Below are positions 1-8,397 of a stretch of 42,470 bases of DNA, piece by piece. Below the pieces are notes generated by a model. That model saw nothing but the letters and a program-made list of their open reading frames with translations. It made no database searches and had not been told where the DNA came from. Where the stretch lies: assembly GCA_016926975.1 (NCBI GenBank), contig JAFGNP010000066.1, positions 1 to 42,470 on the forward strand. Direction: 5' to 3'. Made by a program: the position numbers and the translations under genes. Source of the stretch: Coriobacteriia bacterium. Its GTDB lineage: Bacteria > Actinomycetota > Coriobacteriia > Anaerosomatales > Anaerosomataceae. The first letter of the stretch is position 1. Each line of letters begins with the position of its first letter.

Positions 1-1602
1 CACCTGGAGTTCGTGGAAGCCATCCGCCGTCTGGCTGAGCGGGCCCACATAGACATCAAGGAGGAAGGCGGGTCTGGGCTGCCGTCAGGCCGCAAGGAGC
101 GTCTGATCGCAGCGTGCGAGGAGGCCGCCGACTACTTCCACAGACAGCTGACGACTGCGCGCGATCCAGGTGCAGTAGAAGCGCGGGAGTATCTGGCCGA
201 CCGAGGCTTCGGTTCGGATGTGGCGAAGCGATGGAGACTGGGGTACGCGTCTCAGGGCCGCGGAGCGCTCGTGGGGCACTTGACCGGGGCCGGGTTCTCT
301 CGCGATGAGATTCTGGAGGCTAATCTCGCGCTTGCTGACGGGGCGAGCCTGAAGGACCGCTTCTTCGGCCGAATCATGTTCCCGATAGCGGATCTGTCGG
401 GGAGAGTCATAGCCTTCGGTGGCCGTGTTGTGGGCAACGGTGAGCCGAAGTACCTGAATTCGCAGGAGACGCCCATCTTCCACAAGTCGGCGAACCTCTA
501 CGGCCTGGACCGCTCGAGGAACAACATCGTGACGAGTGGCTCTGCGGTTGTCGTGGAGGGATATACCGACGTCATCGCGCTGCAGGAGGCGGGCATAACG
601 TGCGCCGTGGCCACGCTCGGCACGGCGCTGACCGAGCGACACGTCAAGTTGTTGAGTCGCTTCGGGAAGAGGGTAGTGTATCTCTTTGACGGCGACGAAG
701 CCGGGCGGCGTGCCGCACTTCGCGCGGTGGAGTTCCTTGATTGGAGTGTGACTCCGGAGGCGGGGAGCGGGCAGATCGAGTTGGACGTGGCCTTGATCCC
801 GGACGGCATGGATCCGGCGGAGTACGTGAGTTCCAAGGGTGTCGAAGCGATGCAGGCGATAGTGGATGGCGCGCGACCTCTCATCGAGTTTGCGCTCGAT
901 TCGCGTTTGGAGGCTCACGATCTCGGACGGCCCGAGGGACGCAGCGCTGCGCTGGCAGACGCGGCAGCCATTCTCGTTCCGGTGCGGGACTCACTGCTCG
1001 GCAAGGACTACATGAACTACCTGGCGGGGAGGTTGCAGACGGACTTCGCTACGGTCCAACGCGCGGTTCCCAAGGGTAGGAGGATTGCGCAGAAGAGCGA
1101 GAGTGTTGAAGCCCCGGTACCGCCAACGCTATCGATCCAGGTGAAGGCGGAGCGGGAACTGGTCCGGCTGGCTGCGGTGGCGCCGTCGGTGCGCAGGAGA
1201 GCGCGGGCACTTATAGATGAGGGCGCAGTCACTGATGAGGTCGCGGTGCGGTTACTGGGGCTGATCTGCGATGCAGACGAAGCGGTCGGAGAGGCCCTGT
1301 ACTCAGCAGTAGCTGTGGCGGATAGACAATCGGCCGAATTGCTGACGGGCTGGTTGGTGGACGCGCGTGAAGTGGAACAAGTAGAATATGCGTTTCGTGA
1401 AATAGCTGCCCGGGTCAAGGAGTTCGCGCTCGGACGTCTAATCTTACTTAAGAAGACTGAGCTGAGCGCGCTCGACCCGAAGCGTGACACAGATGCGTTC
1501 GACCGCCTCTTCGGCGAGATAGCCGATTTGCAGCGCGCGCAGCAGCAGCTCAAGACGCACGAAGCTGGGGCAACCGATGTTGAGATGGAGCACAAGACGT
1601 GA
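1..1602 (+). CDS. dnaG: DNA primase DnaG (5' truncated by window edge)
   Basis: DnaG makes RNA primers at the replication fork. The reading frame is open from base 1, so the N-terminal zinc-binding domain lies upstream and only its last residues ([11 protein letters not shown]) are present. The Toprim catalytic core is clear: EGYTDV, then ATLGTALTE and the acidic motif [11 protein letters not shown]. The C-terminal part, the helicase-binding region, is less conserved. The stop codon overlaps the rpoD start in GTGA, which implies translational coupling and the classical dnaG-rpoD macromolecular-synthesis operon. 533 residues are visible. Family identity is secure from the Toprim motifs and the neighbour. 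Confidence 0.96.
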   Translation, partial: HLEFVEAIRRLAERAHIDIKEEGGSGLPSGRKERLIAACEEAADYFHRQLTTARDPGAVEAREYLADRGFGSDVAKRWRLGYASQGRGALVGHLTGAGFSRDEILEANLALADGASLKDRFFGRIMFPIADLSGRVIAFGGRVVGNGEPKYLNSQETPIFHKSANLYGLDRSRNNIVTSGSAVVVEGYTDVIALQEAGITCAVATLGTALTERHVKLLSRFGKRVVYLFDGDEAGRRAALRAVEFLDWSVTPEAGSGQIELDVALIPDGMDPAEYVSSKGVEAMQAIVDGARPLIEFALDSRLEAHDLGRPEGRSAALADAAAILVPVRDSLLGKDYMNYLAGRLQTDFATVQRAVPKGRRIAQKSESVEAPVPPTLSIQVKAERELVRLAAVAPSVRRRARALIDEGAVTDEVAVRLLGLICDADEAVGEALYSAVAVADRQSAELLTGWLVDAREVEQVEYAFREIAARVKEFALGRLILLKKTELSALDPKRDTDAFDRLFGEIADLQRAQQQLKTHEAGATDVEMEHKT

Positions 1603-3128
1603 CGCCTGCACCGAGGAAGTCCGCACCAAGAACATCTGTTGAGCCTGCGAAGAAGGCCGCGCCGAAGGCGGCGCCCAAGGCTGCACCGAAGGCGGCACCG
1701 AAGCCCGCACCGAAGGCCGCGCCCAAGGCTGCACCGAAGGCGGCACCGAGGAAGTCCGCACCAAGAACATCTGTTGAGCCTGCGAAGAAGGCCGCGCCGA
1801 AGGCGGCGCCCAAGGCCGCACCCAAGGCCGCCGAGCGCAAGGAGGCGCACGAGAAGACCGCTCCAGAACTCGAGCTGTCAGCCGTGAAGACCCTGGTGAA
1901 GATGGGCAAGGCGAAGGGGAATCTCAGCGACGAGGAGATCCAAGGTGCGCTTTCGGACATCGATCTCTCCGAGGACCAGTTCGAGAACGTGTACGCCTTC
2001 TTCGCGAAGAGCGGGATAGACATCACGGAAGCGCACGTGACTGATGAAGACATCAATGACGTCCCGGAGGACCATGTGATCGATCCAGAGGCTGGGGACG
2101 TGCATGAAGACCAAGCGGCGACTGTCGCCGTAGCGGAGAAGCCTGTGGCCAAGACGCCCGCGAAACGCAAGGCCAGGCGGAAGGTAGACACTGTCGCATC
2201 GGCGCCTCTTACCAGCGATCCGGTGCGTATGTATCTGAAGGAGATTGGGAAGGTGCCGCTCCTGACGGCGCGTCAGGAAGTTGATCTGGCTATGAAGATC
2301 GAAGCCGGGCTGCTGGCGGTGGACGAACTTGATGCCGCAGCTGCCAAGGGTGTGAATCTCGGTCGGGCCGAGGTGAGACGACTTGAGCGTCTCGAGAGAA
2401 TCGGGGTTGAGGCCAAGAAGCAGCTGGTGGAAGCCAATCTGCGTCTGGTCGTGTCGATAGCCAAGCGATATGTGGGTCGCGGGATGCTGTTCCTGGACCT
2501 GATCCAGGAGGGCAACCTGGGATTGATCAGGGCGGTCGAGAAGTTCGACTACGAGAAGGGTTTCAAGTTCTCTACCTACGCCACGTGGTGGATTCGTCAG
2601 GCTATCACCAGAGCAATCGCGGACCAGGCGCGCACGATTCGCATCCCGGTGCACATGGTCGAGACGATCAACAAGTTGATCCGAATCCAGCGTCAGTTGC
2701 TTCAGGAGTTCGGGCGGGAGCCGACTCCGGAGGAGATCGGCGAGAAGATGGAGATGACTGCCGAGCGAGTACGCGAGATCCTGAAGATCTCCCAGGAGCC
2801 GGTATCTCTGGAAACGCCCATCGGCGAGGAAGAAGACTCCCAGCTCGGCGACTTCATCGAGGACGGCGAGGCGGTCGTGCCGCCGGACGCGGCGAGCTTC
2901 TCGATGTTGCAGGAGCAGCTTGCAAAGGTCCTGGACAGTCTGTCGGAGCGTGAGCGCAAAGTGATCGAGCTGCGTTTCGGTCTGGAAGACGGTCATCCGC
3001 GCACTCTCGAGGAGGTCGGTCGGGAGTTCGGAGTGACACGCGAGCGCATCCGGCAGATCGAGAGCAAGACCCTGTGTAAGCTCCGGCATCCCTCGAGGAG
3101 TAGCCGCCTGAAAGAGTATCTGGAGTAA
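1599..3128 (+). CDS. rpoD: Primary sigma factor RpoD (sigma-70/HrdB type) with Ala/Pro/Lys-rich N-terminal tail
   Basis: This is the principal sigma factor of RNA polymerase, 509 residues from the GTG that overlaps the dnaG stop. Residues 1-80 are a low-complexity basic tail of APK/AAPK units that contains a duplicated block. Region 1.1 follows (about residues 90-150, ending near FFAKSGIDI), then 1.2 ([16 protein letters not shown]), region 2 ([16 protein letters not shown]; the -10 recognition segment [20 protein letters not shown]), region 3, and region 4 with the -35 helix-turn-helix ([18 protein letters not shown]). All conserved regions are intact. The tail resembles those of actinobacterial HrdB proteins and probably lies outside the core fold. 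No strong Shine-Dalgarno precedes the GTG, so coupling to dnaG translation is likely. Confidence 0.97.
   Translation: MTPAPRKSAPRTSVEPAKKAAPKAAPKAAPKAAPKPAPKAAPKAAPKAAPRKSAPRTSVEPAKKAAPKAAPKAAPKAAERKEAHEKTAPELELSAVKTLVKMGKAKGNLSDEEIQGALSDIDLSEDQFENVYAFFAKSGIDITEAHVTDEDINDVPEDHVIDPEAGDVHEDQAATVAVAEKPVAKTPAKRKARRKVDTVASAPLTSDPVRMYLKEIGKVPLLTARQEVDLAMKIEAGLLAVDELDAAAAKGVNLGRAEVRRLERLERIGVEAKKQLVEANLRLVVSIAKRYVGRGMLFLDLIQEGNLGLIRAVEKFDYEKGFKFSTYATWWIRQAITRAIADQARTIRIPVHMVETINKLIRIQRQLLQEFGREPTPEEIGEKMEMTAERVREILKISQEPVSLETPIGEEEDSQLGDFIEDGEAVVPPDAASFSMLQEQLAKVLDSLSERERKVIELRFGLEDGHPRTLEEVGREFGVTRERIRQIESKTLCKLRHPSRSSRLKEYLE
1608..1816 (+). repeat. Two 74-bp perfect direct repeats inside rpoD
   Basis: Bases 1608-1681 and 1743-1816 are identical over 74 bp. 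The offset is 135 bp (45 codons), so the frame is kept. Between and within the copies lie shorter repeats of gcaccgaaggcg type encoding AAPK. The identity includes synonymous positions, which points to recent duplication or ongoing gene conversion rather than selection on protein alone. Confidence 0.95.
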
Positions 3129-3151
3129 TCTGTTCGCGGTCGTCGGACGTG

Positions 3152-3179
3152 CGAAAGCCCCGCAAGAACGGGGCTTTCG
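3152..3179. terminator. Hairpin between convergent rpoD and tRNA-Asn
   Basis: A perfect 11-bp stem (cgaaagccccg at 3152-3162 with cggggctttcg at 3169-3179) encloses a six-base loop. It lies 24 bp past the rpoD stop and just beyond the 3' end of the minus-strand tRNA-Asn, so it can serve both convergent transcripts. There is no long T-tract on either side, only the T's inside the stem. Confidence 0.75.
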
Positions 3180-3189
3180 GTTGATTGGC

Positions 3190-3265
3190 TGGCTCCTCGG
3201 GTAGGACTCGAACCTACAACCCTCCGGTTAACAGCCGGATGCTCTGCCAATTGAGCTACCGAGGA
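3190..3265 (-). tRNA. tRNA-Asn (anticodon GTT), CCA encoded
   Basis: The reverse strand folds as a standard cloverleaf. The acceptor stem pairs TCCTCGG with CCGAGGA, the discriminator is G and the CCA end is encoded. The anticodon loop reads CTGTTAA, giving anticodon GTT, and the T-arm has GGTTCGAGTCC. It is transcribed convergently to rpoD from its own promoter at 3299-3327. Confidence 0.95.
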
Positions 3266-3298
3266 ATCTGGGTCGCGCTGTGCGTGGCGCGACTGCCG

Positions 3299-3327
3299 AT
3301 TATACGGATAGCCTCCATGCTCCGCAA
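3299..3327 (-). promoter_or_regulatory. Promoter of tRNA-Asn
   Basis: On the minus strand, TTGCGG (3327-3322), a 17-bp spacer and a perfect TATAAT (3304-3299) form a near-consensus sigma-70 promoter. The predicted start lies about 27 nt upstream of the mature tRNA 5' end. On the opposite strand TATGAT (3362-3367) is a candidate -10 for the next tRNA, but it has no good -35. Confidence 0.8.
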
Positions 3328-3393
3328 CCGGATGATTGAGGTCGATTCTGCCAGCTTGCGGTATGATAATCGCTCGCGAACGCATGTCCTTAG

Positions 3394-3468
3394 GGGCCCG
3401 TAGCTCAACGGTGGAGCAGGGGACTCATAATCCCTTGGTTGCAGGTTCGAATCCTGCCGGGCCCACCA
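3394..3468 (+). tRNA. tRNA with CAT anticodon, probably tRNA-Ile2 (alternatively elongator Met), CCA encoded
   Basis: The acceptor stem GGGCCCG pairs with CGGGCCC, the discriminator is A and CCA is encoded. The anticodon loop CTCATAA gives CAT. It is not an initiator, because the anticodon stem lacks the three G-C pairs. C4-G69 and C5-G68 are present, as is the CATAATCCCTTGGT arm, which resembles E. coli Ile2. That favours the isoleucine tRNA modified by TilS to lysidine. An elongator Met reading cannot be excluded from sequence alone. The amidase gene starts only 15 bp after the CCA, so the two may share a transcript. Confidence 0.9.
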
Positions 3469-3483
3469 CAGGAAGCAGCAGGC

Positions 3484-4575
3484 ATGGCGCAGCGTAGCAG
3501 AGCCGAGAGACTTGGGCGCGTGCGCGGCAAGCGCAAGCGCGTCTACATCGCGGTGGCTGCGGCGGTTGCCGTTCTCGGCGTTGCAGCAGTCGGCATAGGG
3601 TTCGCAGCCGTCGCTTCGTGGGGAGACGGTAGTGCAGGGCGCGATGAAGGGCTACCGGCTTCTGCCGACTCATCGGAGACCGCTTCGTCGTCCAGGGTCT
3701 CGACACCCACCGTCTCTGTCGAGGTCCCGGACTTGGTGGGGATGCAGATCGCCGAGGCTGAACTCATGCTGGAGGCCGCAGGACTGGCGCTTGTGCGCGT
3801 TCCGACGCCTCCGGGAGACAGCGCAGTGGGCTGCGTGCTCTCACATGCTCCGAGCGGTGGTGAGCGGGTTGCGCGGGGCACTGTGGTGGAGGTGGTCTAT
3901 GCGGATCCCGCAGCAGTGGCGACCGCACTGAACGGATCGGCGGCCGGACTTGTGGTCTGCATCGACCCGGGTCACCAGGCGGTTGCCAACAACGGGCAGG
4001 AACCAGTGGGTCCGGGTGCCACCGAAACCAAAGCGAAGGTCACAGGTGGGGCTGTTGGCGTGGTCACGGGGCAGGCGGAACACGTTATGGTCCTCGCTCT
4101 GAGCATGAAGATCAAGGAGCGCCTCGAGCGTTATGGCGTGACCGTGATCATGACCCGCAACACTGCAGATGTGGATATCTCCAACAGCCAGAGGGCCGCT
4201 GTTGCCAACGAGGCGAACGCGGACTTGTTCTTGCGCGTGCATGCTGACTCGAGCACTAACGCCGACGTTCGGGGAGTCTCTACTCTGTACCCCGGGGGCA
4301 ATGCGTGGGTTGCGGCTATCAGCGAGGAGAGCCTCAGGGCCGCGGGACTGGTACACCAGGAGATTCTGGTGTCTACCGGTGCTTCTGATCGCGGTGTCTT
4401 GGCCCGCTCGGATCTGGCAGGATTCAACTATGCGACCGTGCCTTCGATCCTGGTGGAGACAGGCTATCTGTCGAATCCGGTGGACGATCGTCAGCTGGCG
4501 GACCCTGAGTATCAGGATCGGCTGGCCGATGGGATAACGCGGGGGATTCTGGAGTACTTGGGGGTAACCCAGTAA
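3484..4575 (+). CDS. Membrane-anchored N-acetylmuramoyl-L-alanine amidase with PASTA domain
   Basis: This predicted zinc hydrolase cuts the amide bond between muramic acid and the stem peptide. From the ATG at 3484 (preceded by aggaag; the longer frame would begin inside the tRNA) it is 363 residues. A basic N-terminus (RGKRKR) leads into one membrane segment at about residues 20-44, then a Ser/Thr linker, one PASTA-like domain (about 75-140, VPDLVGMQIAEAELMLEAAG) and amidase_3. Amidase_3 is recognised by CIDPGHQ (zinc His), the Glu of GQAEHVM, RVHADSS (zinc His) and the catalytic Glu in LVETGYLSNP. PASTA domains bind muropeptides or cross-linked peptidoglycan, so a role in wall remodelling or cell separation is likely. 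It may be read from the tRNA promoter. Confidence 0.9.
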   Translation: MAQRSRAERLGRVRGKRKRVYIAVAAAVAVLGVAAVGIGFAAVASWGDGSAGRDEGLPASADSSETASSSRVSTPTVSVEVPDLVGMQIAEAELMLEAAGLALVRVPTPPGDSAVGCVLSHAPSGGERVARGTVVEVVYADPAAVATALNGSAAGLVVCIDPGHQAVANNGQEPVGPGATETKAKVTGGAVGVVTGQAEHVMVLALSMKIKERLERYGVTVIMTRNTADVDISNSQRAAVANEANADLFLRVHADSSTNADVRGVSTLYPGGNAWVAAISEESLRAAGLVHQEILVSTGASDRGVLARSDLAGFNYATVPSILVETGYLSNPVDDRQLADPEYQDRLADGITRGILEYLGVTQ

Positions 4576-4665
4576 GGGCGTGGTCTGGCTACTGTGTTAG
4601 GGTGCTGGTCGTAGTCAGGGTGGTGTACCATTCCCGGCAGGGGGCACCGGCAAGGAGATAGCGCC

Positions 4666-5643
4666 ATGCGCGTTCTTATCACCGGCGGCGCGGGGTATGT
4701 CGGCAGCGTCTGCACGCGGTCGATCATTGAAGCCGGTCATGAAGTGGTCGTACTCGACTCCTTGGAGCGCGGGCATCGCAGGGCGGTCGATCCCAGGGCG
4801 ACGCTGGTCGTGGCATCTGTTGGCGATCGGGAAGTGCTGGATTCAGTTCTCCCCGGGATGGACGTCGTCCTGCGTTTCGCCGGGTATATCGATGTCGCTG
4901 AGTCGCAGCGCGACCCCGACCTCTACTACAGGAAGAACCTGGCCGAGCCGGTCATGATGCTAGATCGGATGACCTGCAACGGTGTCGGACGGCTGGTCTT
5001 CTCGTCGACCGCGGCGGTGTACGGCGAACCCCGCGAGGTGCCGATTCGCGAGGAGGCGCCAACCGAGCCCATAAACGTGTACGGGCGCACGAAGCTCGAG
5101 TTCGAGCGCATGCTCGACAAGGAAGCCGCACTTCACGGATTGCGTTCGATCCGTTTCCGCTACTTCAACGTGGCAGGCGCATTGCCCGACGGCTCCCTCG
5201 GCGAGGCCCACGATCCCGAGACCCACATCATCCCACGCGCCCTGCGCTCGATCGCGGCGACCGGCGCGTTCGAGATCTTTGGCGACGACTACGCGACACG
5301 TGACGGAACGTGCGTCCGTGACTACATGCACGTCTGTGACCTGGCGGCGGCGCACCTCGTCGCCTTGGAGGCCCTGGGCTCTGGTCACGCGGGTGGTGTC
5401 TACAACCTCGGCAACGGGGAGGGCTTCTGAAATCTCGAGGTCGCCCACGCATGCGGGCGCGCCATCGGCCGCGAAGTGGATGTACGCTTCGGACCGCGCC
5501 GGGAGGGGGATCCCGCACGGCTCGTGGCCTCTTCCGCAAAGGCGAGAGACGAGCTCGGCTGGCGCCTGGAACGTCCGGACCTTGATACGATCGTCGCCGA
5601 CGCGTGGCGCTTCCAGGAGCTTCACCCTGACGGGTATGTCTAG
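4666..5643 (+). pseudogene. galE: UDP-glucose 4-epimerase GalE interrupted by an in-frame TGA
   Basis: GalE interconverts UDP-glucose and UDP-galactose. The ATG at 4666 has a good aaggag site at 4652. The protein shows the NAD-binding GGAGYVG (residues 7-13), the SST motif and the catalytic Tyr139-Lys143 pair (YGRTK). After NLGNGEGF the frame meets TGA at 5428-5430 (codon 255). The same frame then continues for 70 codons with typical GalE sequence, including GPRREGDPARLVASS and DELGWRLERP, and ends at TAG 5641-5643 at the expected length of about 325. In homologues the TGA position is usually Ser (GFS), and TCA to TGA is one base. It could be a recent nonsense mutation, a base-call error or a recoded codon. 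As read, the protein is 254 residues and lacks its C-terminal substrate domain. Confidence 0.88.
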
Positions 5644-5677
5644 AGCGTCCGGTGGGGCTAGCGCTGGGGCGCGAGAC

Positions 5678-5686
5678 TGCTACAAT
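5678..5686 (+). promoter_or_regulatory. Extended -10 promoter of tRNA-Val
   Basis: TGC followed directly by TACAAT (5681-5686) is an extended -10 element about 27 bp upstream of the tRNA-Val 5' end. No convincing -35 is visible, which fits an extended -10 promoter. Confidence 0.6.
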
Positions 5687-5712
5687 GGGCGGCGTCGTTT
5701 GAGGCGACACGC

Positions 5713-5787
5713 GGGCGATTAGCTCAGTGGGAGAGCGCTTCCTTCACACGGAAGAAGTCACAGGTTCAAATCCTGTATCGCCCACCA
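5713..5787 (+). tRNA. tRNA-Val (anticodon CAC), CCA encoded
   Basis: The acceptor stem GGGCGAT pairs with ATCGCCC, with discriminator A and encoded CCA. The D-arm is GCTC/GAGC. The anticodon stem CTTCC/GGAAG carries the loop TTCACAC, giving anticodon CAC (reads GTG). The T-arm contains GGTTCAAATCC. A strong hairpin follows 8 bp after the gene. Confidence 0.95.
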
Positions 5788-5795
5788 GCCACTAT

Positions 5796-5823
5796 CGGGG
5801 CCCCGGCGCAAGTCGGGGCCCCG
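5796..5823 (+). terminator. Hairpin after tRNA-Val
   Basis: A perfect 10-bp stem, CGGGGCCCCG (5796-5805) with CGGGGCCCCG (5814-5823), encloses an 8-base loop. There is no T-tract, so it may be a hairpin-only terminator. Confidence 0.6.
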
Positions 5824-5852
5824 TCGCGTACTCAGAGGAAATCGGCAGCTGG

Positions 5853-5866
5853 TAGACTGTTCGGCG
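5853..5866 (+). promoter_or_regulatory. Candidate -10 for a leaderless ABC-F mRNA
   Basis: TAGACT (5853-5858, TANNNT type) lies exactly 7 bp upstream of the GTG at 5866, and no Shine-Dalgarno sits in between. This is the usual geometry of leaderless actinobacterial transcripts, in which the start codon is the first transcribed base. The -35 region is not recognisable. Confidence 0.5.
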
Positions 5867-7875
5867 TGATCATATCTGTCGACCATGTGACCAAGACCAT
5901 CGGAGAACGCGTCCTGTTTGCGGACGCGTTCCTTCGTATCGGTGCGCGAGACCGCATCGCTCTGGTCGGGTCGAACGGTACGGGCAAGACCACACTGCTG
6001 GAGATCATCGCGGGGGAACAGCAGTGCGATGAGGGCGTCGTCACGCGAATCAAGGATGCGAGCGTGGGTTACCTGCGCCAGGAAGCTATCGAGATGGGTG
6101 GCCGGGCCGTGCTCGACGAGGTGCTGTCCGAGGCCTCCGGAGTCCAAGGGGTAGAGCACCGGATCCGCCTGCTGGAGAAGGAGTTGGAGACCGCAACGAA
6201 CGAGGATGCCGAAGCTCTCCTCACAGAGTACGGCCGGCTGCAGGAGCGCTTCGAGCACATGGGCGGATACACGGTTGAGTCGGAGGCACGCGCCGTGCTC
6301 ACGGGGCTCGGCTTCAAGGAGAGCGACCTGGGCCGCGATGTCGCCCAGCTGTCCGGCGGGTGGCTGATGCGTGTCGCGCTGGCAAAGCTGCTGCTTGTGG
6401 AGCCGGACGTCCTGCTACTGGACGAGCCGACGAACCACCTCGATCTGGAGAGCCTGACCTGGCTGGAAGGGTTCCTGAGAAGCTACGAGGGCGCGGTTGT
6501 CCTTGTCAGCCACGACCGTTCGTTCATGGATGCGCTCGTGACGCGGGTGGCGGAGATCGACCGTGGAAGGCTGACGGTGTACCACGGCGCGTATTCGGAG
6601 TACGAGAAGCAGAAGGCCGAAGACGTCGAGCGGCTGCGGGCGGCCAAGAAGCAGCAGGACCGGTACATCGGCCAGCAGGAGCGGTTCGTCGAGCGGTTCC
6701 GGTACAAGAACACGAAGGCGAAGGCCGTTCAGAGCCGCATCAAGGCTTTGGAGCGTGTGGAGAGGGTGGAGGTGCCCGAGGGCAGGAAGGCCGTACGCTT
6801 CACCTTCCCCCAGCCGGAACGCACGGGTAACGAGGTCGTACGCCTTGACGGCGTTGGGAAGGCCTACGGCGAGAACGTGGTATACAGCGACTTGAGCCTT
6901 ACCCTGTACAGGGGTGACAGAGTGGCCATCGCGGGTCCGAACGGCGCAGGGAAGTCCACGCTGCTGCGAATCCTGGCGGGAGAGTTGGAGCCCGATGCCG
7001 GAGAGAGGACCCTGGGTCACAAGGTGACCGTCTCATATTTTGCGCAACACCAACTCGAGGCGCTCGGGCTGGAGAACTCGGTTCTGGACGAGCTGCTGGC
7101 CGCCGCTCCGGACTGGAGTCAGGAGAGTGCGCGTTCACTTCTGGGGACTTTCCTCTTCCACGGCGAGGATGTTCGTAAGCGGGTGAAGGTTCTCTCGGGC
7201 GGTGAGCGTGCGCGCCTGGCTCTGGCGAAGATGCTCGTTCGGCCAGCATCTTTCCTGTGTATGGACGAACCGACAAACCACCTGGACATCCAGGGCAGGG
7301 ACGTGCTGGAGACGGCTTTACAGCAGTACACGGGCACGCTTGCGCTGATCACCCACGACCGTCATCTCATAGGGTCTGTAGCGAACCGCGTCGCCGATGT
7401 CCGCGACGGTGCAGTGCGCGTATACGATGGCGACTACGAGTACTACGCGCGCAAGCGCGCCTCGTCACAGAGTGCAATGCCGGGCTTAGGAGGCGGTGGG
7501 ACGAGCAGAATGTCGGACGCCTCCGAGACCGCAGGTAGCCGCGTGCAGCAGGTGTCGCAGGAGCGTGCTCAGAAGGACCGTGGAGCGAGACGTGCGGAGG
7601 CGGAGAGACGCAATCGGCTCTACCGTGGTACCCGGGAGGCCCGGCGGCGTCTGGCGAGTGTGGATCAGGAGTTGGCCGTCGTCACGGCGAGACACGCGGA
7701 GTTGCTAGCAGCTTTGGGGGACAGTGAGCTGTATCAGGACAAGGCCCGCTTCGAGGCGACGATGGACGAGTACAGGGGCGTGAAGGATACGCTGGCAGCG
7801 CTCGAGGGTGAGTGGATGCAGTTGCACGAGGACATCGAGGCTTTTGCGGCAGAAGCGGGAGATGTGGATGGCTGA
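5866..7875 (+). CDS. ABC-F family ATPase (Uup/YdiF-like)
   Basis: A 669-residue soluble protein with two ATP-binding cassettes and no membrane segments, as in ABC-F proteins that act on the ribosome. Cassette 1 has [17 protein letters not shown] and [11 protein letters not shown]. Cassette 2 has [22 protein letters not shown] and [10 protein letters not shown] charged linker ([19 protein letters not shown]) joins them, and a C-terminal Arg/Glu-rich coiled coil covers about residues 560-660, as in Uup. Either a housekeeping translation factor or an antibiotic-protection protein is possible; the coiled coil favours the former. It is monocistronic by context, since a tRNA lies upstream and a promoter and hairpin lie downstream. 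The GTG start follows a candidate -10 at 7 bp. Confidence 0.92.
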   Translation: MIISVDHVTKTIGERVLFADAFLRIGARDRIALVGSNGTGKTTLLEIIAGEQQCDEGVVTRIKDASVGYLRQEAIEMGGRAVLDEVLSEASGVQGVEHRIRLLEKELETATNEDAEALLTEYGRLQERFEHMGGYTVESEARAVLTGLGFKESDLGRDVAQLSGGWLMRVALAKLLLVEPDVLLLDEPTNHLDLESLTWLEGFLRSYEGAVVLVSHDRSFMDALVTRVAEIDRGRLTVYHGAYSEYEKQKAEDVERLRAAKKQQDRYIGQQERFVERFRYKNTKAKAVQSRIKALERVERVEVPEGRKAVRFTFPQPERTGNEVVRLDGVGKAYGENVVYSDLSLTLYRGDRVAIAGPNGAGKSTLLRILAGELEPDAGERTLGHKVTVSYFAQHQLEALGLENSVLDELLAAAPDWSQESARSLLGTFLFHGEDVRKRVKVLSGGERARLALAKMLVRPASFLCMDEPTNHLDIQGRDVLETALQQYTGTLALITHDRHLIGSVANRVADVRDGAVRVYDGDYEYYARKRASSQSAMPGLGGGGTSRMSDASETAGSRVQQVSQERAQKDRGARRAEAERRNRLYRGTREARRRLASVDQELAVVTARHAELLAALGDSELYQDKARFEATMDEYRGVKDTLAALEGEWMQLHEDIEAFAAEAGDVDG

Positions 7876-7929
7876 CGGCGGTAGGTGAGAAGTCCTGCAA
7901 TATTCCGGCACTTGTGAGCATATTCACGC

Positions 7930-7958
7930 TTGCATTAAGGAGTCTTGTGCCGTACACT
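7930..7958 (+). promoter_or_regulatory. Sigma-70-type promoter downstream of the ABC-F gene
   Basis: TTGCAT (7930-7935), a 17-bp spacer and TACACT (7953-7958) form a good promoter with a predicted start near 7965. The transcript would carry a leader of about 150 nt, including the hairpin at 7994-8021, before the FlgM-like ORF. Confidence 0.6.
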
Positions 7959-7993
7959 TTCCGAAGGTGTTGCTACGGTGACCCCTTACCCCT

Positions 7994-8021
7994 GAGCCTC
8001 AAGGTGCCGGCCTTGGGGCTC
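7994..8021 (+). terminator. GC-rich hairpin: terminator of the ABC-F gene or attenuator
   Basis: An 11-bp stem with one G-T pair (gagcctcaagg at 7994-8004, ccttggggctc at 8011-8021) has a 6-base loop and is followed by aacctttgtggttt. It lies downstream of the promoter at 7930-7958, so it could also stop short transcripts from that promoter. Confidence 0.5.
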
Positions 8022-8077
8022 AACCTTTGTGGTTTGAATCACGGAGTACCGTCCGTCGGCAAGTCACTCACGCGGTG

Positions 8078-8105
8078 TCAAGCCCGTGGATAGTGGTGCC
8101 GATAG
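8078..8105 (+). promoter_or_regulatory. Sigma-28 (FliA/SigD)-like promoter motif
   Basis: TCAAG (8078-8082), 15 bp, then GCCGATAG (8098-8105). The downstream element matches seven of eight bases of the flagellar sigma-28 -10 box GCCGATAA; the upstream element is a weaker match. It lies immediately before the FlgM-like gene, where such a promoter makes biological sense. Confidence 0.45.
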
Positions 8106-8112
8106 GCTAGTC

Positions 8113-8373
8113 ATGATGATCTCCAACCAGCAGATACGGCTAGCAGCGGAATACAGGGCAAGCCCTTGCGGTTTCGGGTGCTCGGGTTTGCGCGAATCCC
8201 GGCAGGTCTCGCCGGAGTTCCTCGAGAGGATGGTCACGCATGTCAGGGAGCTCCCCGACGTGCGCGAAGACCGCGTCGCCCATGGGCGAGTACTCGTTGA
8301 GTATGCGATGCCGTCGTCGGGCGAACTGGCGGCCAAACTGATAGGGCGCTTGGTCTCAGACTCCATCAGATAG
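8113..8373 (+). CDS. Small FlgM-like protein (putative anti-sigma-28 factor)
   Basis: An 86-residue protein from the first ATG of the ATGATG pair; 8116 is the alternative start and no Shine-Dalgarno decides between them. The N-terminal half is not recognised and has two Cys residues (SPCGFGCSG). The C-terminal half resembles the sigma-binding part of FlgM: LPDVREDRVAHGRVLVE, then ELAAKLIGRLV. FlgM holds FliA/SigD inactive until the flagellar hook is complete. No other flagellar gene is in the window, so this is an orphan. A sigma-28-like motif lies directly upstream and a terminator hairpin follows. The call rests on short C-terminal similarity seen by eye. Confidence 0.55.
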   Translation: MMISNQQIRLAAEYRASPCGFGCSGLRESRQVSPEFLERMVTHVRELPDVREDRVAHGRVLVEYAMPSSGELAAKLIGRLVSDSIR

Positions 8374-8397
8374 CGCAGGTGAGAGTGCTGGTTCACG

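Noticed and set aside
1608-1816. Regularly repeated DNA as a CRISPR array
   Set aside because: Only two 74-bp copies plus codon-periodic short repeats, all in the frame of RpoD; no unique spacers of constant length.
1017-2191. Long minus-strand ORFs opposite dnaG and rpoD with repetitive [10 protein letters not shown]-like protein
   Set aside because: They are the antisense reading of the Ala/Pro/Lys repeat in rpoD; high GC gives long shadow frames. No ribosome site or family similarity.
3394-3468. Initiator tRNA-fMet
   Set aside because: The anticodon stem is GGGGA/TCCCT without the three consecutive G-C pairs next to the loop, and the first acceptor pair is a normal G-C match.
4666-5643. 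TGA read as a sense codon throughout the organism
   Set aside because: TGA ends many intact genes here at the expected length (dnaG, tyrA, ispH, ribBA and others), so a code change is excluded; only local explanations remain.
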